DNA of 31,794 nucleotides from DATBRC01 sp036560485 (GTDB lineage Bacteria; Pseudomonadota; Gammaproteobacteria; Burkholderiales; Burkholderiaceae_D). The stretch's first letter is position 1. Each line of letters starts with the position of its first letter. The position numbers were made by a program, and so were the translations under genes. The notes under the pieces are model-generated. The model saw nothing but the letters and a program-made list of their open reading frames with translations, was not told the DNA's origin and did no database searches. This document shows positions 23,601 through 31,554 of this stretch, piece after piece. The stretch spans positions 1-31,794 of the forward strand of contig DATBRC010000078.1 in assembly GCA_036560485.1 (NCBI GenBank). Direction: 5' to 3'.

Positions 23601-24145
23601 TCTTCGGACTCAATGGCGCGCATGCCACGTCCGCCGCCGCCCCAACTTGCTTTCAGCATCAATGGATAGCCTATGCGGGCTGCCATTTTCTTTGCTTGGT
23701 TGATATCGTGAGGCAATGCCGTTGTCGCAGGCACCACCGGCACGCCGGCTGCGATAGCTGCTGCACGAGCGGCTACTTTATTGCCCAGGGTATTCATGAC
23801 TTGCGAGCTTGGGCCGATAAAGATGATGCCGTTGGCTCTGCACTTGTCAGCGAAATTCGGATTCTCGGAAAGGAATCCGTAGCCCGGATGAATCGCATCA
23901 ACTTTCGCTTCCAAAGCAATGCGAATGATGTCGTCGATATCGAGATAGGCTGCAATCGGTTTTTTTCCCTCGCCAACCAGGAAGCTTTCATCCGCCTTGA
24001 ATCGATGCAGCGCAAAGCGATCTTCTGCAGCGTAAATCGCAACCGTCTTGATGCCCAATTCGGAAGCGGCACGCATGACACGAATGGAGATTTCAGAGCG
24101 GTTAGCCACCAAAATTTTTCGTATTGGTTGGTACTTTAACGCCAT
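20678..24145 (-). CDS. pyc: Pyruvate carboxylase, single-chain
   Basis: This biotin enzyme makes oxaloacetate from pyruvate, bicarbonate and ATP, replenishing the TCA cycle. The start at 24145 has GGAG 6 bases upstream; a longer TTG frame is less likely. The product has 1155 residues, normal for the alpha4 form. Biotin carboxylase covers about 8-455, with ATP-binding GGGGRGMR (169-176) and EVNPRIQVEHTVTEQ (296-310). The carboxyltransferase begins near 545 with TTMRDAHQSLFATR (D552 metal ligand), K721 in GIKDMAGICKP as the carbamylated lysine, and HFHTHD as metal ligands. The biotin carrier domain is at the C-terminus, with K1120 in EAMKMET. It lies 91 bases after livF, unusual company for an anaplerotic gene. 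It is probably coexpressed. Confidence 0.97.
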   Translation of the reverse strand: MALKYQPIRKILVANRSEISIRVMRAASELGIKTVAIYAAEDRFALHRFKADESFLVGEGKKPIAAYLDIDDIIRIALEAKVDAIHPGYGFLSENPNFADKCRANGIIFIGPSSQVMNTLGNKVAARAAAIAAGVPVVPATTALPHDINQAKKMAARIGYPLMLKASWGGGGRGMRAIESEDELASLLDVARREAMAAFGNDEMYLEKLVRRARHVEVQILGDTHGNLVHLFERDCSVQRRNQKVVERAPAPYLNDEQRNALCETALRLGRAVGYTHAGTVEFLMDADTDEFYFIEVNPRIQVEHTVTEQVTGIDIVKAQIRISEGASIGVTGKEGAGVPLQADIRLNGHALQCRVTTEDPENNFTPDYGRLTAYRSASGFGVRLDGGTAYSGAIITPYYDSLLVKVTTWAPSGDEAIARMDRALREFRVRGVTTNLPFLENVINHALFRSGACTTRFIDTTPELFQFTKRRDRATKLLQFIGDVVVNGNPEMKGRKNVPLSFSTPVLPKAGLVKSVEVGSRDLLLRFGPEKFAEWMRNEKRVLLTDTTMRDAHQSLFATRMRTADMLAIAPYYARMLPGLFSMECWGGATFDVAMRFLKEDPWERLSQLRERVPNIMFQMLLRASNAVGYTNYPDNVVKYFVSQAAKNGIDLFRVFDSLNWVHNMRVAIDAVRESGSLCEASICYTGDLLDPNRQKYDLGYYVSMAKELERAGANIIGIKDMAGICKPRAAYALVKALKEEVGLPIHFHTHDTSGISAASVLAAIEAGCDAVDGAMDAMSGLTSQPNLGSIAAALAGSERDACLDQNAMFSISQYWEDVRKNYAPFESDIRSGTSDVYRHEMPGGQYTNLREQARAMGLEHRWADVSQAYADVNQLFGDIVKVTPTSKVVGDMALFMVANDLSPDDVVNQEKEIAFPESVVSLFKGELGFPPDGFPKDLEHKVLKGDVPIDDRPGVSLPPTDLALAKAAAEKMVDRTISEQELASYLMYPKVFTEYAEHHRRYGDVSVLPTSVFFYGLKKHQEISLDIDHGKSLIVSLQGRADIEDEGQTKLFFELNGQPRMVRVERAGSIKKEEQPKADENNASHIGAPMPGIVVTVAVQAGQKVEKGHSILSIEAMKMETVIRAERDSVVKKVYIKPGSVVGAKDLLVEFVA

Positions 24146-24236
24146 GAAAATCTCCATCTGGTAGTACATGAAAGGAACCAGCCAATTACTCGCACAGTCA
24201 ACAGAATGACAAGTGAACCAGCGTTTTTTATTTCGT

Positions 24237-24959
24237 TTAGTGCACGCCGCCAAGGTAAGCAGATTTCACTGCCGGATCGTTTTTCAGGCTTTCTGACGGA
24301 CCATGTACTGCGATACGTCCGTTCTCCATCACGTATCCATAGTCGGCTACATTCAATGCAGCTGCTGCAAATTGCTCAACCAACAGCATCGTTACGCCCT
24401 TGGCTTTGAGGTCGCTGATGATTTGGAAAACTTCCTCAACCAGAATGGGAGCCAGCCCCATTGAAGGCTCGTCAAGCAGAATAAGTTCCGGTTTCAGCAT
24501 CACGGCGCGCGCCATTGCCAGCATTTGCTGCTCACCGCCGGAAAGCGTGCCGGCAAGTTGCGATTGGCGTTCTTTCAAGCGTGGAAAAAGTTCCAATGCG
24601 CTTTCCAGATCCTCTTTGATATTTCCTCTTGGCCTGGAACGAGTGAATCTTGGGAACGCACCCAGCAGCAGATTGTCGGTGACGCTCATCGTGGAGAAGA
24701 CTTTGCGTCCTTCAGGCGAATGCGCCATGCCAAGCCGCGCGACTGTGTAGGACTCGAGCCCGGTGATTTCCTTGTTGTTGAGAGTCACGCAACCGGACTT
24801 CGGTTTAAGCATGCCGGAAATGGCGCGCATGGTTGTCGTCTTTCCAGCGCCATTCGATCCAATGAGAGTGACAACCGTCCCTTTTGGAACTTCGAGGGAA
24901 ATTCCATGAAGGACCTCAACCTTGCCGTAGCCGGCATGTAAATTCGAGATAGATAACAT
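24237..24959 (-). CDS. livF: Liv ABC transporter ATPase LivF
   Basis: This is the smaller cytoplasmic ATPase of a high-affinity branched-chain amino acid/amide importer, pairing with LivG. The 240-residue product has Walker A GSNGAGKT (34-41), signature LSGGEQQMLAMARAVM, Walker B ILLDEPSMGLAP and the H-loop region following LLVEQFA. The ATG at 24959 lies one base past the livMG stop codon (24961-24963), so translation is coupled; a TTG at 24974 would overlap livMG and is less likely. The end LGGVH is typical of LivF. Confidence 0.94.
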   Translation of the reverse strand: MLSISNLHAGYGKVEVLHGISLEVPKGTVVTLIGSNGAGKTTTMRAISGMLKPKSGCVTLNNKEITGLESYTVARLGMAHSPEGRKVFSTMSVTDNLLLGAFPRFTRSRPRGNIKEDLESALELFPRLKERQSQLAGTLSGGEQQMLAMARAVMLKPELILLDEPSMGLAPILVEEVFQIISDLKAKGVTMLLVEQFAAAALNVADYGYVMENGRIAVHGPSESLKNDPAVKSAYLGGVH

Positions 24960-24960
24960 G

Positions 24961-26964
24961 TTATACGCTCGCAAGTTTAGGAGTTGTGGAAGTGCCTCGT
25001 AGTGTTGCGGATGGATCTATGTCGGTACTGACTTCTTCCGCGCCGCCGAGATAGGCAGCAATCACTTTAGGATCGGCCTGGACAGTTGCGGGCTTTCCTT
25101 CAGCGATCTTCTGACCAAAATCGAGCACAGTAACAATGTCCGATATCGACATCACGACATCCAGATGATGTTCGATCAAGATGATGGTGACGCCATGCTC
25201 TTGAATCTTGCGAATGATCGCGACCAGTTCCTTGATGTCAGGCGCTGTAAGACCGGCAGCAGGCTCATCGAGCAACAGTAGTTGTGGGTCCACGCCAAGT
25301 GCGCGGCCTATTTCCAGAATACGCTGGCGTCCATACGGAAGATTGCGTGCTTCTTCCAGTGCAGCGTTTTCAAGCCCGATAAATTGCAGAATGCTTGCCG
25401 CACGTTCCCTGGCATCTTCTTCCTCCATGCGGAAGCGGTTTGTCCTGAAAACCACATCGACGATATTGCTCTTGAATGTATGGTGTAATCCGACGAGTAC
25501 ATTCTCAAGCACCGTCATTTCACCGAACAACTGGACGTTCTGGAAAGTACGTGCAATGCCACCCAATGCAATCCTGGAAGGCGACGAATTCTCCGAGATG
25601 ATTCTTCCGTTGAAATGGACTGAACCGCTGGTTGGCTGATAAATGCCGGTCAACACATTCATCATCGTGCTTTTGCCGGAACCGTTAGGGCCGATCAAAC
25701 CGTGTATCGAACCTCTGACAACGTTGAGGTCCACGCAATTCAATGCCTTCAATCCACCGAATTGCATCAGCACCTGCTTGACGCGCAGTAACGAAGAACT
25801 TGGCGAATCAAGCGCATCCGGCTCTACCAATATCAATGATTTGGTAGTCGAGGAAGAACGGTTTTGCGATTTATCCTGTGTCGAGATTTTCCCTACAAAT
25901 CCTTTGACGAACCCGACAATGCCGTCTTGCAAATAATAGACAACAAATAATGTCATCAAGCCGAAGATCGTCAGACGCCAGTCTGAAATATTTTCCAGTT
26001 GATAGGAAAACAATGCCATGCCGACCACAGCGATGAGCGGCACCATTACCTGACGTGGAGTGCGCAATTTCTTCGCGATCAAGAGAGCCGATATAAGGAC
26101 ACCGACCACTGCAGCTGTCGTTGCGATATTTCGGAACAGTGCGATATCGGACAGCAAGCTGGGTAACAGCACGACAATCAATGCGCCCAGCAACGATCCG
26201 GTACGCGATTTGCGCCCGCCCATGATCACGGCGAGCAGGAATAAGATGGTCAATTCAAAGTTATACGTATTGGGCGAAATATATTCTTCCGAATATGCGT
26301 ACAGGCTGCCGGCCAAACCTGCGAGTCCGGCACTGATCACAAACGCATACACCTTGTATCGGTAGACCGATACACCCATGCAATCGGATGCAATCGGGCT
26401 ATCGCGTAGCGCTTCGAATGCACGGCCAAGATGTGACTTGAGAATACGCTGAACGACGATCAGCGATAGCACCATGAAGAATGCGACGACATAATAAAAA
26501 CCTACCGTGCCGAGCTTTGCTCCAAGTAAAAGCGGCTTCGTGAGCTTTACGCCTAGCGGCCCTTCCGTCAAGAACGTCATTTCATTGATCAGAATCTGGA
26601 TGATCGTGCCAAACGCTAATGTCACCATTGCCAGATAAGGGCCGGTTACGCGAAGGGCCGGCAACGCAAGGATGGCTCCGAACACTGCAGTGACGGCGAT
26701 ACTCGCCGGCAAAGCCAGCAGGAATGGCACGCCGAGTTTCAGATAAAGTACACCAGCCGTATAAGAACCGATGCCAAACAGCGCGGCATGCCCGAGCGAG
26801 ACCTGGCCTGTGTAACCAACCACGATATCCAATCCGAATAACAGGATTGAGTACACCAGAATCGTGGTTGCAAGATGGATGTAATACGGGCTCGGAACCA
26901 TTACCGGGAATAGACCCAAGGCCACAATACCCAATAGTGCTGCGCCTAACATTTTCTTGTTCAT
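24961..26964 (-). CDS. livM: LivM-LivG fusion: permease and ATPase in one chain
   Basis: This is a 667-residue fusion of the second permease and the first ATPase of the Liv importer. Residues 1-350 are LivM, with many membrane helices and the motifs DIVVGYTGQVSLGHAALFGIG and GPYLAMVTLAFGTI. A Ser-rich hydrophilic linker covers about 360-392. From about 393 LivG begins: Walker A GPNGSGKS (425-432), Q-loop region GIARTFQNVQLF, signature LPYGRQRILEIGRAL (LPYGRQ in place of LSGGQ, as common in LivG), Walker B LLLLDEP (562-568) and H-loop H599. The gene starts two bases after livH. Fusing livM and livG occurs in some betaproteobacterial operons and guarantees a 1:1 ratio. The reading frame is continuous; no frameshift is seen. 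Confidence 0.95.
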   Translation of the reverse strand: MNKKMLGAALLGIVALGLFPVMVPSPYYIHLATTILVYSILLFGLDIVVGYTGQVSLGHAALFGIGSYTAGVLYLKLGVPFLLALPASIAVTAVFGAILALPALRVTGPYLAMVTLAFGTIIQILINEMTFLTEGPLGVKLTKPLLLGAKLGTVGFYYVVAFFMVLSLIVVQRILKSHLGRAFEALRDSPIASDCMGVSVYRYKVYAFVISAGLAGLAGSLYAYSEEYISPNTYNFELTILFLLAVIMGGRKSRTGSLLGALIVVLLPSLLSDIALFRNIATTAAVVGVLISALLIAKKLRTPRQVMVPLIAVVGMALFSYQLENISDWRLTIFGLMTLFVVYYLQDGIVGFVKGFVGKISTQDKSQNRSSSTTKSLILVEPDALDSPSSSLLRVKQVLMQFGGLKALNCVDLNVVRGSIHGLIGPNGSGKSTMMNVLTGIYQPTSGSVHFNGRIISENSSPSRIALGGIARTFQNVQLFGEMTVLENVLVGLHHTFKSNIVDVVFRTNRFRMEEEDARERAASILQFIGLENAALEEARNLPYGRQRILEIGRALGVDPQLLLLDEPAAGLTAPDIKELVAIIRKIQEHGVTIILIEHHLDVVMSISDIVTVLDFGQKIAEGKPATVQADPKVIAAYLGGAEEVSTDIDPSATLRGTSTTPKLASV

Positions 26965-26966
26965 GG

Positions 26967-27857
26967 TTACACCTTTTTGATTGCCAATTTCCCGAACAAC
27001 CCGGCAGGCCTGATGGCGAGAACGAGCAACAGCAGGAGCAAACCAGGAACCTCTTTGTACCCGGTAGAAATGTAGAAGCCGGTCGTCGTCTCGGCAATGC
27101 CCAGAATCAGTCCGCCGACAATTGCACCGACACCGGAAGTAAGACCGCCGATAATGGCGACTGCAAACGCTTTCAAACCAAGCGCCGTTCCCATGGTCGC
27201 GCCTGTCAACGTCAAAGGCGCCACCAACACGCCGGCGAATGCGGCAGTCGCTGAAGATAGAGCGTAAGAGAACGTAATGACCAACTTTGTATTAATGCCC
27301 ATCAGTCCGGCAGCATCGCGGTCATTGGATGTCGCAACGACTGCTTTTCCGTAGATCGATTTTCGATTGAAGATTTCGACGGCCAGCATCATTGCCAGTG
27401 CGCCCAATACGACCAGGATCTGCATCGGTTGCACTTCCGCACCTAATACTTGAAACGGTTTCGAAGACAATGGTGAAGGGAATGTCAAATCATCCCTGCC
27501 CCAAATATTCTCAGCGACATTTTTGAAGATGATTGCCAACGCAATGGTCGACATGATCCATCCGAACTCGGATTTTATTTTGATGGCTGGACGCACACCT
27601 ATGAATTCGACCAACATGCCTTGCAATGCGCCGAATATAAGCACCAGGGGAATCATCAACCAATAATTTAAATACGGCCCGCCGTGGATTGTGCTGACAA
27701 GGCTTAAACCAACCAACGCACCCAGCATGAGCGCTTCGCCTTGCCCAAAATTGAGTGTTCCCGACGTTGCAAAAGTGAGCTGATAACCGAACGCGATGAC
27801 GGCATAGATCATTCCTAGCGCAATGCCACTGAATAGTAGCTGAAGAAAGATATCCAT
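26967..27857 (-). CDS. livH: Liv ABC transporter permease LivH
   Basis: This is an inner-membrane permease of 296 residues with about eight hydrophobic segments. Conserved LivH features are LNFGQGEALMLGALVGLSL, an RPxxxKSEFGWIMSTIAL segment and the EAA-like loop NDRDAAGLMGINTKLVITFSYALSSATAAFAG, followed by IGGLTSGVGAIVGGLILGIAE. It heads the membrane part of the operon, 133 bases after livK. The start codon has only a weak Shine-Dalgarno. The gene ends two bases before the LivMG fusion. Confidence 0.95.
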   Translation of the reverse strand: MDIFLQLLFSGIALGMIYAVIAFGYQLTFATSGTLNFGQGEALMLGALVGLSLVSTIHGGPYLNYWLMIPLVLIFGALQGMLVEFIGVRPAIKIKSEFGWIMSTIALAIIFKNVAENIWGRDDLTFPSPLSSKPFQVLGAEVQPMQILVVLGALAMMLAVEIFNRKSIYGKAVVATSNDRDAAGLMGINTKLVITFSYALSSATAAFAGVLVAPLTLTGATMGTALGLKAFAVAIIGGLTSGVGAIVGGLILGIAETTTGFYISTGYKEVPGLLLLLLVLAIRPAGLFGKLAIKKV

Positions 27858-27990
27858 TTTCTATGCCGGGATGTTGGTCCGCGGCCCCTTTATAATTTTA
27901 GTAGGACGAGTTTCGCCATCAGGAGGGCCAACCGTGTCTTGGTTTAGCGCCTCCTTGAAGGCAAGCTCGCTTTTTTGGGGAGAATCTCTG
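27858..27990 (-). other. livK-livH spacer with a bulged hairpin
   Basis: The 133-bp gap contains AGC-GCCT (27946-27952) that pairs with AGGC (27959-27962) and GCT (27969-27971), forming a bulged stem. No minus-strand T-tract follows, so it looks like an RNA-stability or processing element giving excess receptor over permease, as in the dctP-dctQ gap. Support is structural only. Confidence 0.3.
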
Positions 27991-29148
27991 CTACTTGGCG
28001 GCGATCACACGGCCGTCTTTGACTTCGCCCATTACAGCCATACCAGGCTTGATTGCTTCATGGTCGTCATGCGTGAAGGGATGGTTATATGTCGTCACAA
28101 CGCCATCGATTTTTTCCTTCAGGTTTTCAAGTGCTGCACGCACTTTAGGACCGTCGGTTGTGCCGGCTTGGCGGAATGCGGCAGCAAGCAGATAGACCGA
28201 ATCGTAACCCTGCGCAGCCGAGACGGCAGATGGAATGCGATCAACTTTATATACCTTTTGGTAGGCTTCGATAAACGCCTTGCGTTTCGCGGTATTGCCT
28301 TCCTGGATAAACGTCTGAGGCATCAATACGCCATCGCCATTTTTTCCCGCATTGTCAATGAAGTTACCCATCGATAAAGTCCAGCAGCCAATCATTGGCA
28401 CTTTCCAGTTCAGCTTTTCCATACCGTTGGCGATCTGTGCCAACTCTGGACCAATACCATAGACGAGGATGGCTTGAGCGCCCGCACTCTTTGCTCGCAG
28501 CAGTTGTGCCGTCATGTCAACGTCCTTGATGTTGAATTTTTCAACAGCAACAGGTTTCAATCCTTTGTCTGACAAAACCTTTTCCAGGTCCGCTTTACCA
28601 AGCTGGCCGTAGTTGGTTGAGTCGGCCAGAATTGCGACATTCTTGAATTTACGCTTGTCTACCGCCTCTTCAACAATCATCGAAGATTGTATTCTGTCAT
28701 TTGCAGATGTGCGGAAAATGTAGTTATCAGGATATTGAGGTGGCAAAAATTGTTGAGTAACAATGGTTCCTGCCGTGACGTTTGAAATCACAGGAATCTT
28801 GGCTTCTTGATAAAAACGCTGCGCAGCCAAAGCAACACCTGTATTCACAAAACCCAAAGTCGCAACAACGTTTTCCTTGTTGATCAATTCTTCCGTAACT
28901 TGAACACCGCGCTCATTCTTTGCCTCGTCGTCGCGCATGATCAATTGAAGCTGACGGCCTAGCACGCCGCCTTTCGCATTAATCTCATCGGCAGCAAGCT
29001 TGACGCCATCGCGCATGGATGCACCCATAGGTGCAGACCCACCGGTAAACGGTCCTGATACACCAATCTTGATTGGCTCGGCGGCAGTTGCACTGATCGA
29101 AAAACCCAATAGTGCTGCGGCAGCCATTAATTTAATATTTTGTGACAT
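27991..29148 (-). CDS. livK: Liv ABC transporter periplasmic binding protein LivK
   Basis: This is the receptor of the adjacent LivHMGF importer. The ATG at 29148 is preceded by GAGGAG 6 bases upstream and starts a clean signal peptide (MSQNIKLMAAAALLGFSISA, cleavage after TAA or ATAAE), so the 57-residue upstream extension of the frame is not coding. The mature part begins EPIKIGVSGPFTGGSAPMGA, has INAKGGVLGRQL and MRDDEAKNERG, and ends VIAAK; 385 residues in all. It belongs to the branched-chain amino acid/amide binding family, whose members also bind urea, amides and aromatic acids, so leucine-type substrates are the default but not proven. The operon order is livK-livH-livMG-livF-pyc. Confidence 0.94.
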   Translation of the reverse strand: MSQNIKLMAAAALLGFSISATAAEPIKIGVSGPFTGGSAPMGASMRDGVKLAADEINAKGGVLGRQLQLIMRDDEAKNERGVQVTEELINKENVVATLGFVNTGVALAAQRFYQEAKIPVISNVTAGTIVTQQFLPPQYPDNYIFRTSANDRIQSSMIVEEAVDKRKFKNVAILADSTNYGQLGKADLEKVLSDKGLKPVAVEKFNIKDVDMTAQLLRAKSAGAQAILVYGIGPELAQIANGMEKLNWKVPMIGCWTLSMGNFIDNAGKNGDGVLMPQTFIQEGNTAKRKAFIEAYQKVYKVDRIPSAVSAAQGYDSVYLLAAAFRQAGTTDGPKVRAALENLKEKIDGVVTTYNHPFTHDDHEAIKPGMAVMGEVKDGRVIAAK

Positions 29149-29496
29149 TTGAAACTCCTCAAGTTTTGTGACTATCGATTGCCAAGTCGAACTCCCCTTT
29201 GACGTAGCGAATTGTAGGAAAGCGAATGGCCCGCTACAATCCGAACTACTACTTAGGTATTTCACAGTCGAATACGTAGAACGCATAAGTCGCTTGTCAT
29301 TCATGTGTGACTTGTGCAATCCTTATGCTCATACACACAAGGAACTCAAATAGCATATAAACAACTTGTGTACGTATAAATTCAGCTAGGAAAAAATTGA
29401 AATATCGCCTCAGGAATAAGAGGAGAATTTCAAATAAAGTTGGAGACGAATTCGCATGCGGCTATCCATATCATCATTGCTGCACATTGAAAAATC
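29149..29496. other. 348-bp divergent intergenic region, livK versus Cache-domain kinase
   Basis: The region is AT-rich and non-coding. The hexamer CTTGTG occurs at 29311-29316 and again at 29365, and as its inverse ACACAAG at 29335-29341, making a perfect 7-bp inverted repeat with CTTGTGT (29365-29371) 23 bases apart. TACTTAG and TACGTAG occur at 29250 and 29274. It should contain promoters for both directions, but I cannot place -35/-10 boxes with confidence. Confidence 0.4.
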
Positions 29497-30849
29497 ATGA
29501 GCCCTCGGCAAAAAGTGATTTTGTTTGCGTTGGTGCCTCTATTCCTGGCGTTCTGTGCCATTTCTTTTGGCGTGCTTCATCAAGCGAAACAGCTTGCGCA
29601 ACAACAGCGTGCAACAGTAGAAGCCGCATATTTGGCCAGCAAAGAGACCGAACTCAAACACTACGTCGCGCTTGGACTCAAAGCCATTGCACCTCTATAT
29701 GAATCCGGCAACAACGACGAGGCGACACAAAAAAAAGCCCAGGCAATACTGTCGAAAATGGATTACGGCGATGATGGATACTTCTTCATCTACGACATGC
29801 ATGGCAAGAACCTGATGCATCCCCGTCTACCGGAGTTCATTGGAAAGAACCTGTGGGAATTACGCGATGCACAAGGTAATTACACAATACAAAAACTTAT
29901 CGCAAAGGCACAAGCCGGCGGCGGTCTGGAGCGGTATTGGTGGGAAAAGCCATCGCTGCATAAGGAAGTACCAAAACTCGGTTATGTTGTGAAGCTGGAC
30001 AGATGGGGTTGGATGCTGGGAACCGGAATCTATCTCGATGATGTAGATGCTGCATTGGAAAAAATTGACGAGCAAAATTCTCGTAATATCCAGAACACCA
30101 TGTTCTTGATCGCCTCGATTGCAGCTGCGAGCATATTCGTCATCACAATTTCCGGCCTTTTGCTTAATCTAAGTGAATTACGGGTTGCCGATGCAAAGTT
30201 GAAAGTGCTGGCTCAAAGAGTCGTGCGCTCACAGGAAGAGGAGCGCGCACGGCTCTCTCGTGACCTGCACGATGGAATAAGTCAAGAACTGGTTTCGATT
30301 AAATTGCAAGTGGAAGCCGGCATCGCCAAACTCACCGATGTTCAAGCGGCCTCAGCACGCCCCTCGTTCGAACGAGCAGAAATCCAGCTCAATCATGTTC
30401 TGGGCGAAGTGCGGCGCATCTCGCACGGTCTGCGCCCCGCAATACTGGATGATCTTGGTTTGGCGGCAGCGCTCGATCACCTGGCGCAGGAATTCGGCTC
30501 GGATTCAGGTCTGCAAACCGAATTCATTGCGAAAGGTTCCACTGATGGCCTCTCTCCAGCATCTAACACTGTGCTCTTCAGGATTGCACAAGAGGCGCTC
30601 ACCAATATCAAACGGCACGCCAATGCAAGCAAGGTGCAAATACATCTGATCGGACTATCGAAGCAGGTGGAACTGAGGATCATTGATGACGGACATGGAT
30701 TTGCCGTTGCACGTGTTGACGTGCATCCAAAACACGGCATCGGACTTCGCAATATGCACGAGCGTGTTGAATCTGTCGGCGGCAGATTATCCCTTGTATC
30801 GATTGAAGGTCAGGGAACCAGAGTAATCGCAGTTTTACCTCGAGGCTGA
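29497..30849 (+). CDS. Sensor histidine kinase, single-Cache plus HisKA_3 (NarX/DegS class)
   Basis: This is a membrane sensor kinase of 450 residues. Membrane helices at about 7-27 and 200-226 flank a periplasmic single-Cache domain (about 30-195) with YFFIYDMHGKNLMHPRLPEF, GKNLWELRDAQGN, YWWEKP and MLGTGIYLDD. The cytoplasmic part has a short helical linker, then the HisKA_3 motif RARLSRDLHDGISQELVSIK with phospho-acceptor H258, an N-box region FRIAQEALTNIKRHANA, DDGHGF and KHGIGLRNMHERVESVGG. It starts an operon with the regulator six bases downstream. The ribosome site is weak. The sensing domain closely resembles the secreted protein at 15506. The signal is probably a small periplasmic metabolite, identity unknown. 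Confidence 0.94.
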   Translation: MSPRQKVILFALVPLFLAFCAISFGVLHQAKQLAQQQRATVEAAYLASKETELKHYVALGLKAIAPLYESGNNDEATQKKAQAILSKMDYGDDGYFFIYDMHGKNLMHPRLPEFIGKNLWELRDAQGNYTIQKLIAKAQAGGGLERYWWEKPSLHKEVPKLGYVVKLDRWGWMLGTGIYLDDVDAALEKIDEQNSRNIQNTMFLIASIAAASIFVITISGLLLNLSELRVADAKLKVLAQRVVRSQEEERARLSRDLHDGISQELVSIKLQVEAGIAKLTDVQAASARPSFERAEIQLNHVLGEVRRISHGLRPAILDDLGLAAALDHLAQEFGSDSGLQTEFIAKGSTDGLSPASNTVLFRIAQEALTNIKRHANASKVQIHLIGLSKQVELRIIDDGHGFAVARVDVHPKHGIGLRNMHERVESVGGRLSLVSIEGQGTRVIAVLPRG

Positions 30850-30855
30850 TATCTT

Positions 30856-31488
30856 ATGGAAACCATTCCTCCCATCCGGATTCTACTTGTCGACGATCAC
30901 CAGTTGGTACGTGATGGCTTGCGTTCACGACTGGAATCGATACCGCAATTTTTAGTCGCTGCAGAAGCCGGCACGCCGGAAGATGCATTGAATGAAGCCG
31001 CCGCCAAAAAAATTGATTTGGTGCTCATGGATATCAATCTTAAAGGTATGACGGGCATTGAATTGACTGCGCGTTTTCATGACATGTTTCCTGATATTGC
31101 CGTGATCATGTTGAGCATGCATGACACTGCAGAATATGTGATGCAATCGATCCAGGCTGGAGCACGAGGATATGTATTGAAAGATTCTCCCGCAACGGAC
31201 ATTGTCACTGCCATCAATACGGTCATGGCGGGCGGCATCTACTATAGTGCAGCGTTAAGCAAGCATTTATCGCGCCCTATCTCGCCTTCCATGCTGCTGA
31301 CGCCGCGTGAAAAAGAAGTGTTGCAGCGAATTGCGACCGGCAAATCCAATAAGCATATTGCCCGCGAATTGAACTTGAGTGTGCGTACCGTGGAAACACA
31401 TCGATGGAATATCAAGCGAAAACTGGATATCGACGGGCAGGCAGATTTGATTCGATTCGCACTTGCTCATTCATTGGGTCATGAATGA
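30856..31488 (+). CDS. NarL/UhpA-type response regulator
   Basis: This is a 210-residue DNA-binding regulator paired with the upstream Cache kinase (gap of six bases). In the receiver the acidic pair is DD in LLVDDHQLVRDG, the phospho-acceptor is D59 in VLMDINLKG, S87 lies in IMLSMHD and K109 in YVLKDSPA. The LuxR-type helix-turn-helix covers about 145-195 (LTPREKEVLQRIATGKSNK and LSVRTVETHRWNIKRKL). Regulators of this class bind TACYYMT-like heptamers, so the paired TACTTAT sites at 16590 and 17399 are reasonable target candidates; that link is inference. The Shine-Dalgarno (GAGG) is spaced too far for strong initiation, and translation may be coupled to the kinase. Confidence 0.94.
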   Translation: METIPPIRILLVDDHQLVRDGLRSRLESIPQFLVAAEAGTPEDALNEAAAKKIDLVLMDINLKGMTGIELTARFHDMFPDIAVIMLSMHDTAEYVMQSIQAGARGYVLKDSPATDIVTAINTVMAGGIYYSAALSKHLSRPISPSMLLTPREKEVLQRIATGKSNKHIARELNLSVRTVETHRWNIKRKLDIDGQADLIRFALAHSLGHE

Positions 31489-31516
31489 CTTCATTAAGTC
31501 AAAGTATTAACAACAA

Positions 31517-31552
31517 AACAAACAGAACAAACAGAACAAACAGAACAAACAA
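31517..31552 (+). repeat. 9-bp tandem repeat AACAAACAG, four units, directly before lipA
   Basis: Three perfect AACAAACAG units are followed by a fourth with one change (AACAAACAA); the array ends two bases before the lipA ATG. It replaces any normal Shine-Dalgarno, leaving a G-poor, A/C-rich unstructured leader that could recruit ribosomes through protein S1. The unit is a multiple of three, but because it lies outside the frame, copy-number changes would alter spacing rather than frame. Confidence 0.75.
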
Positions 31553-31554
31553 TC

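Noticed and set aside
24146..24253. 36-codon TTG-initiated N-terminal extension of pyruvate carboxylase
   Set aside because: The ATG at 24145 has a good GGAG site and begins directly with the conserved biotin carboxylase start; the extension is Cys/Arg-rich and unlike the family.
29149..29319. 57-codon N-terminal extension of livK
   Set aside because: The ATG at 29148 follows GAGGAG and starts the signal peptide; an extension would bury the signal peptide.
31489..31554. Tandem repeat considered as a CRISPR or phase-variable coding repeat
   Set aside because: Units are 9 bp with no spacers and lie outside any reading frame; it is a simple tandem repeat in the lipA leader.
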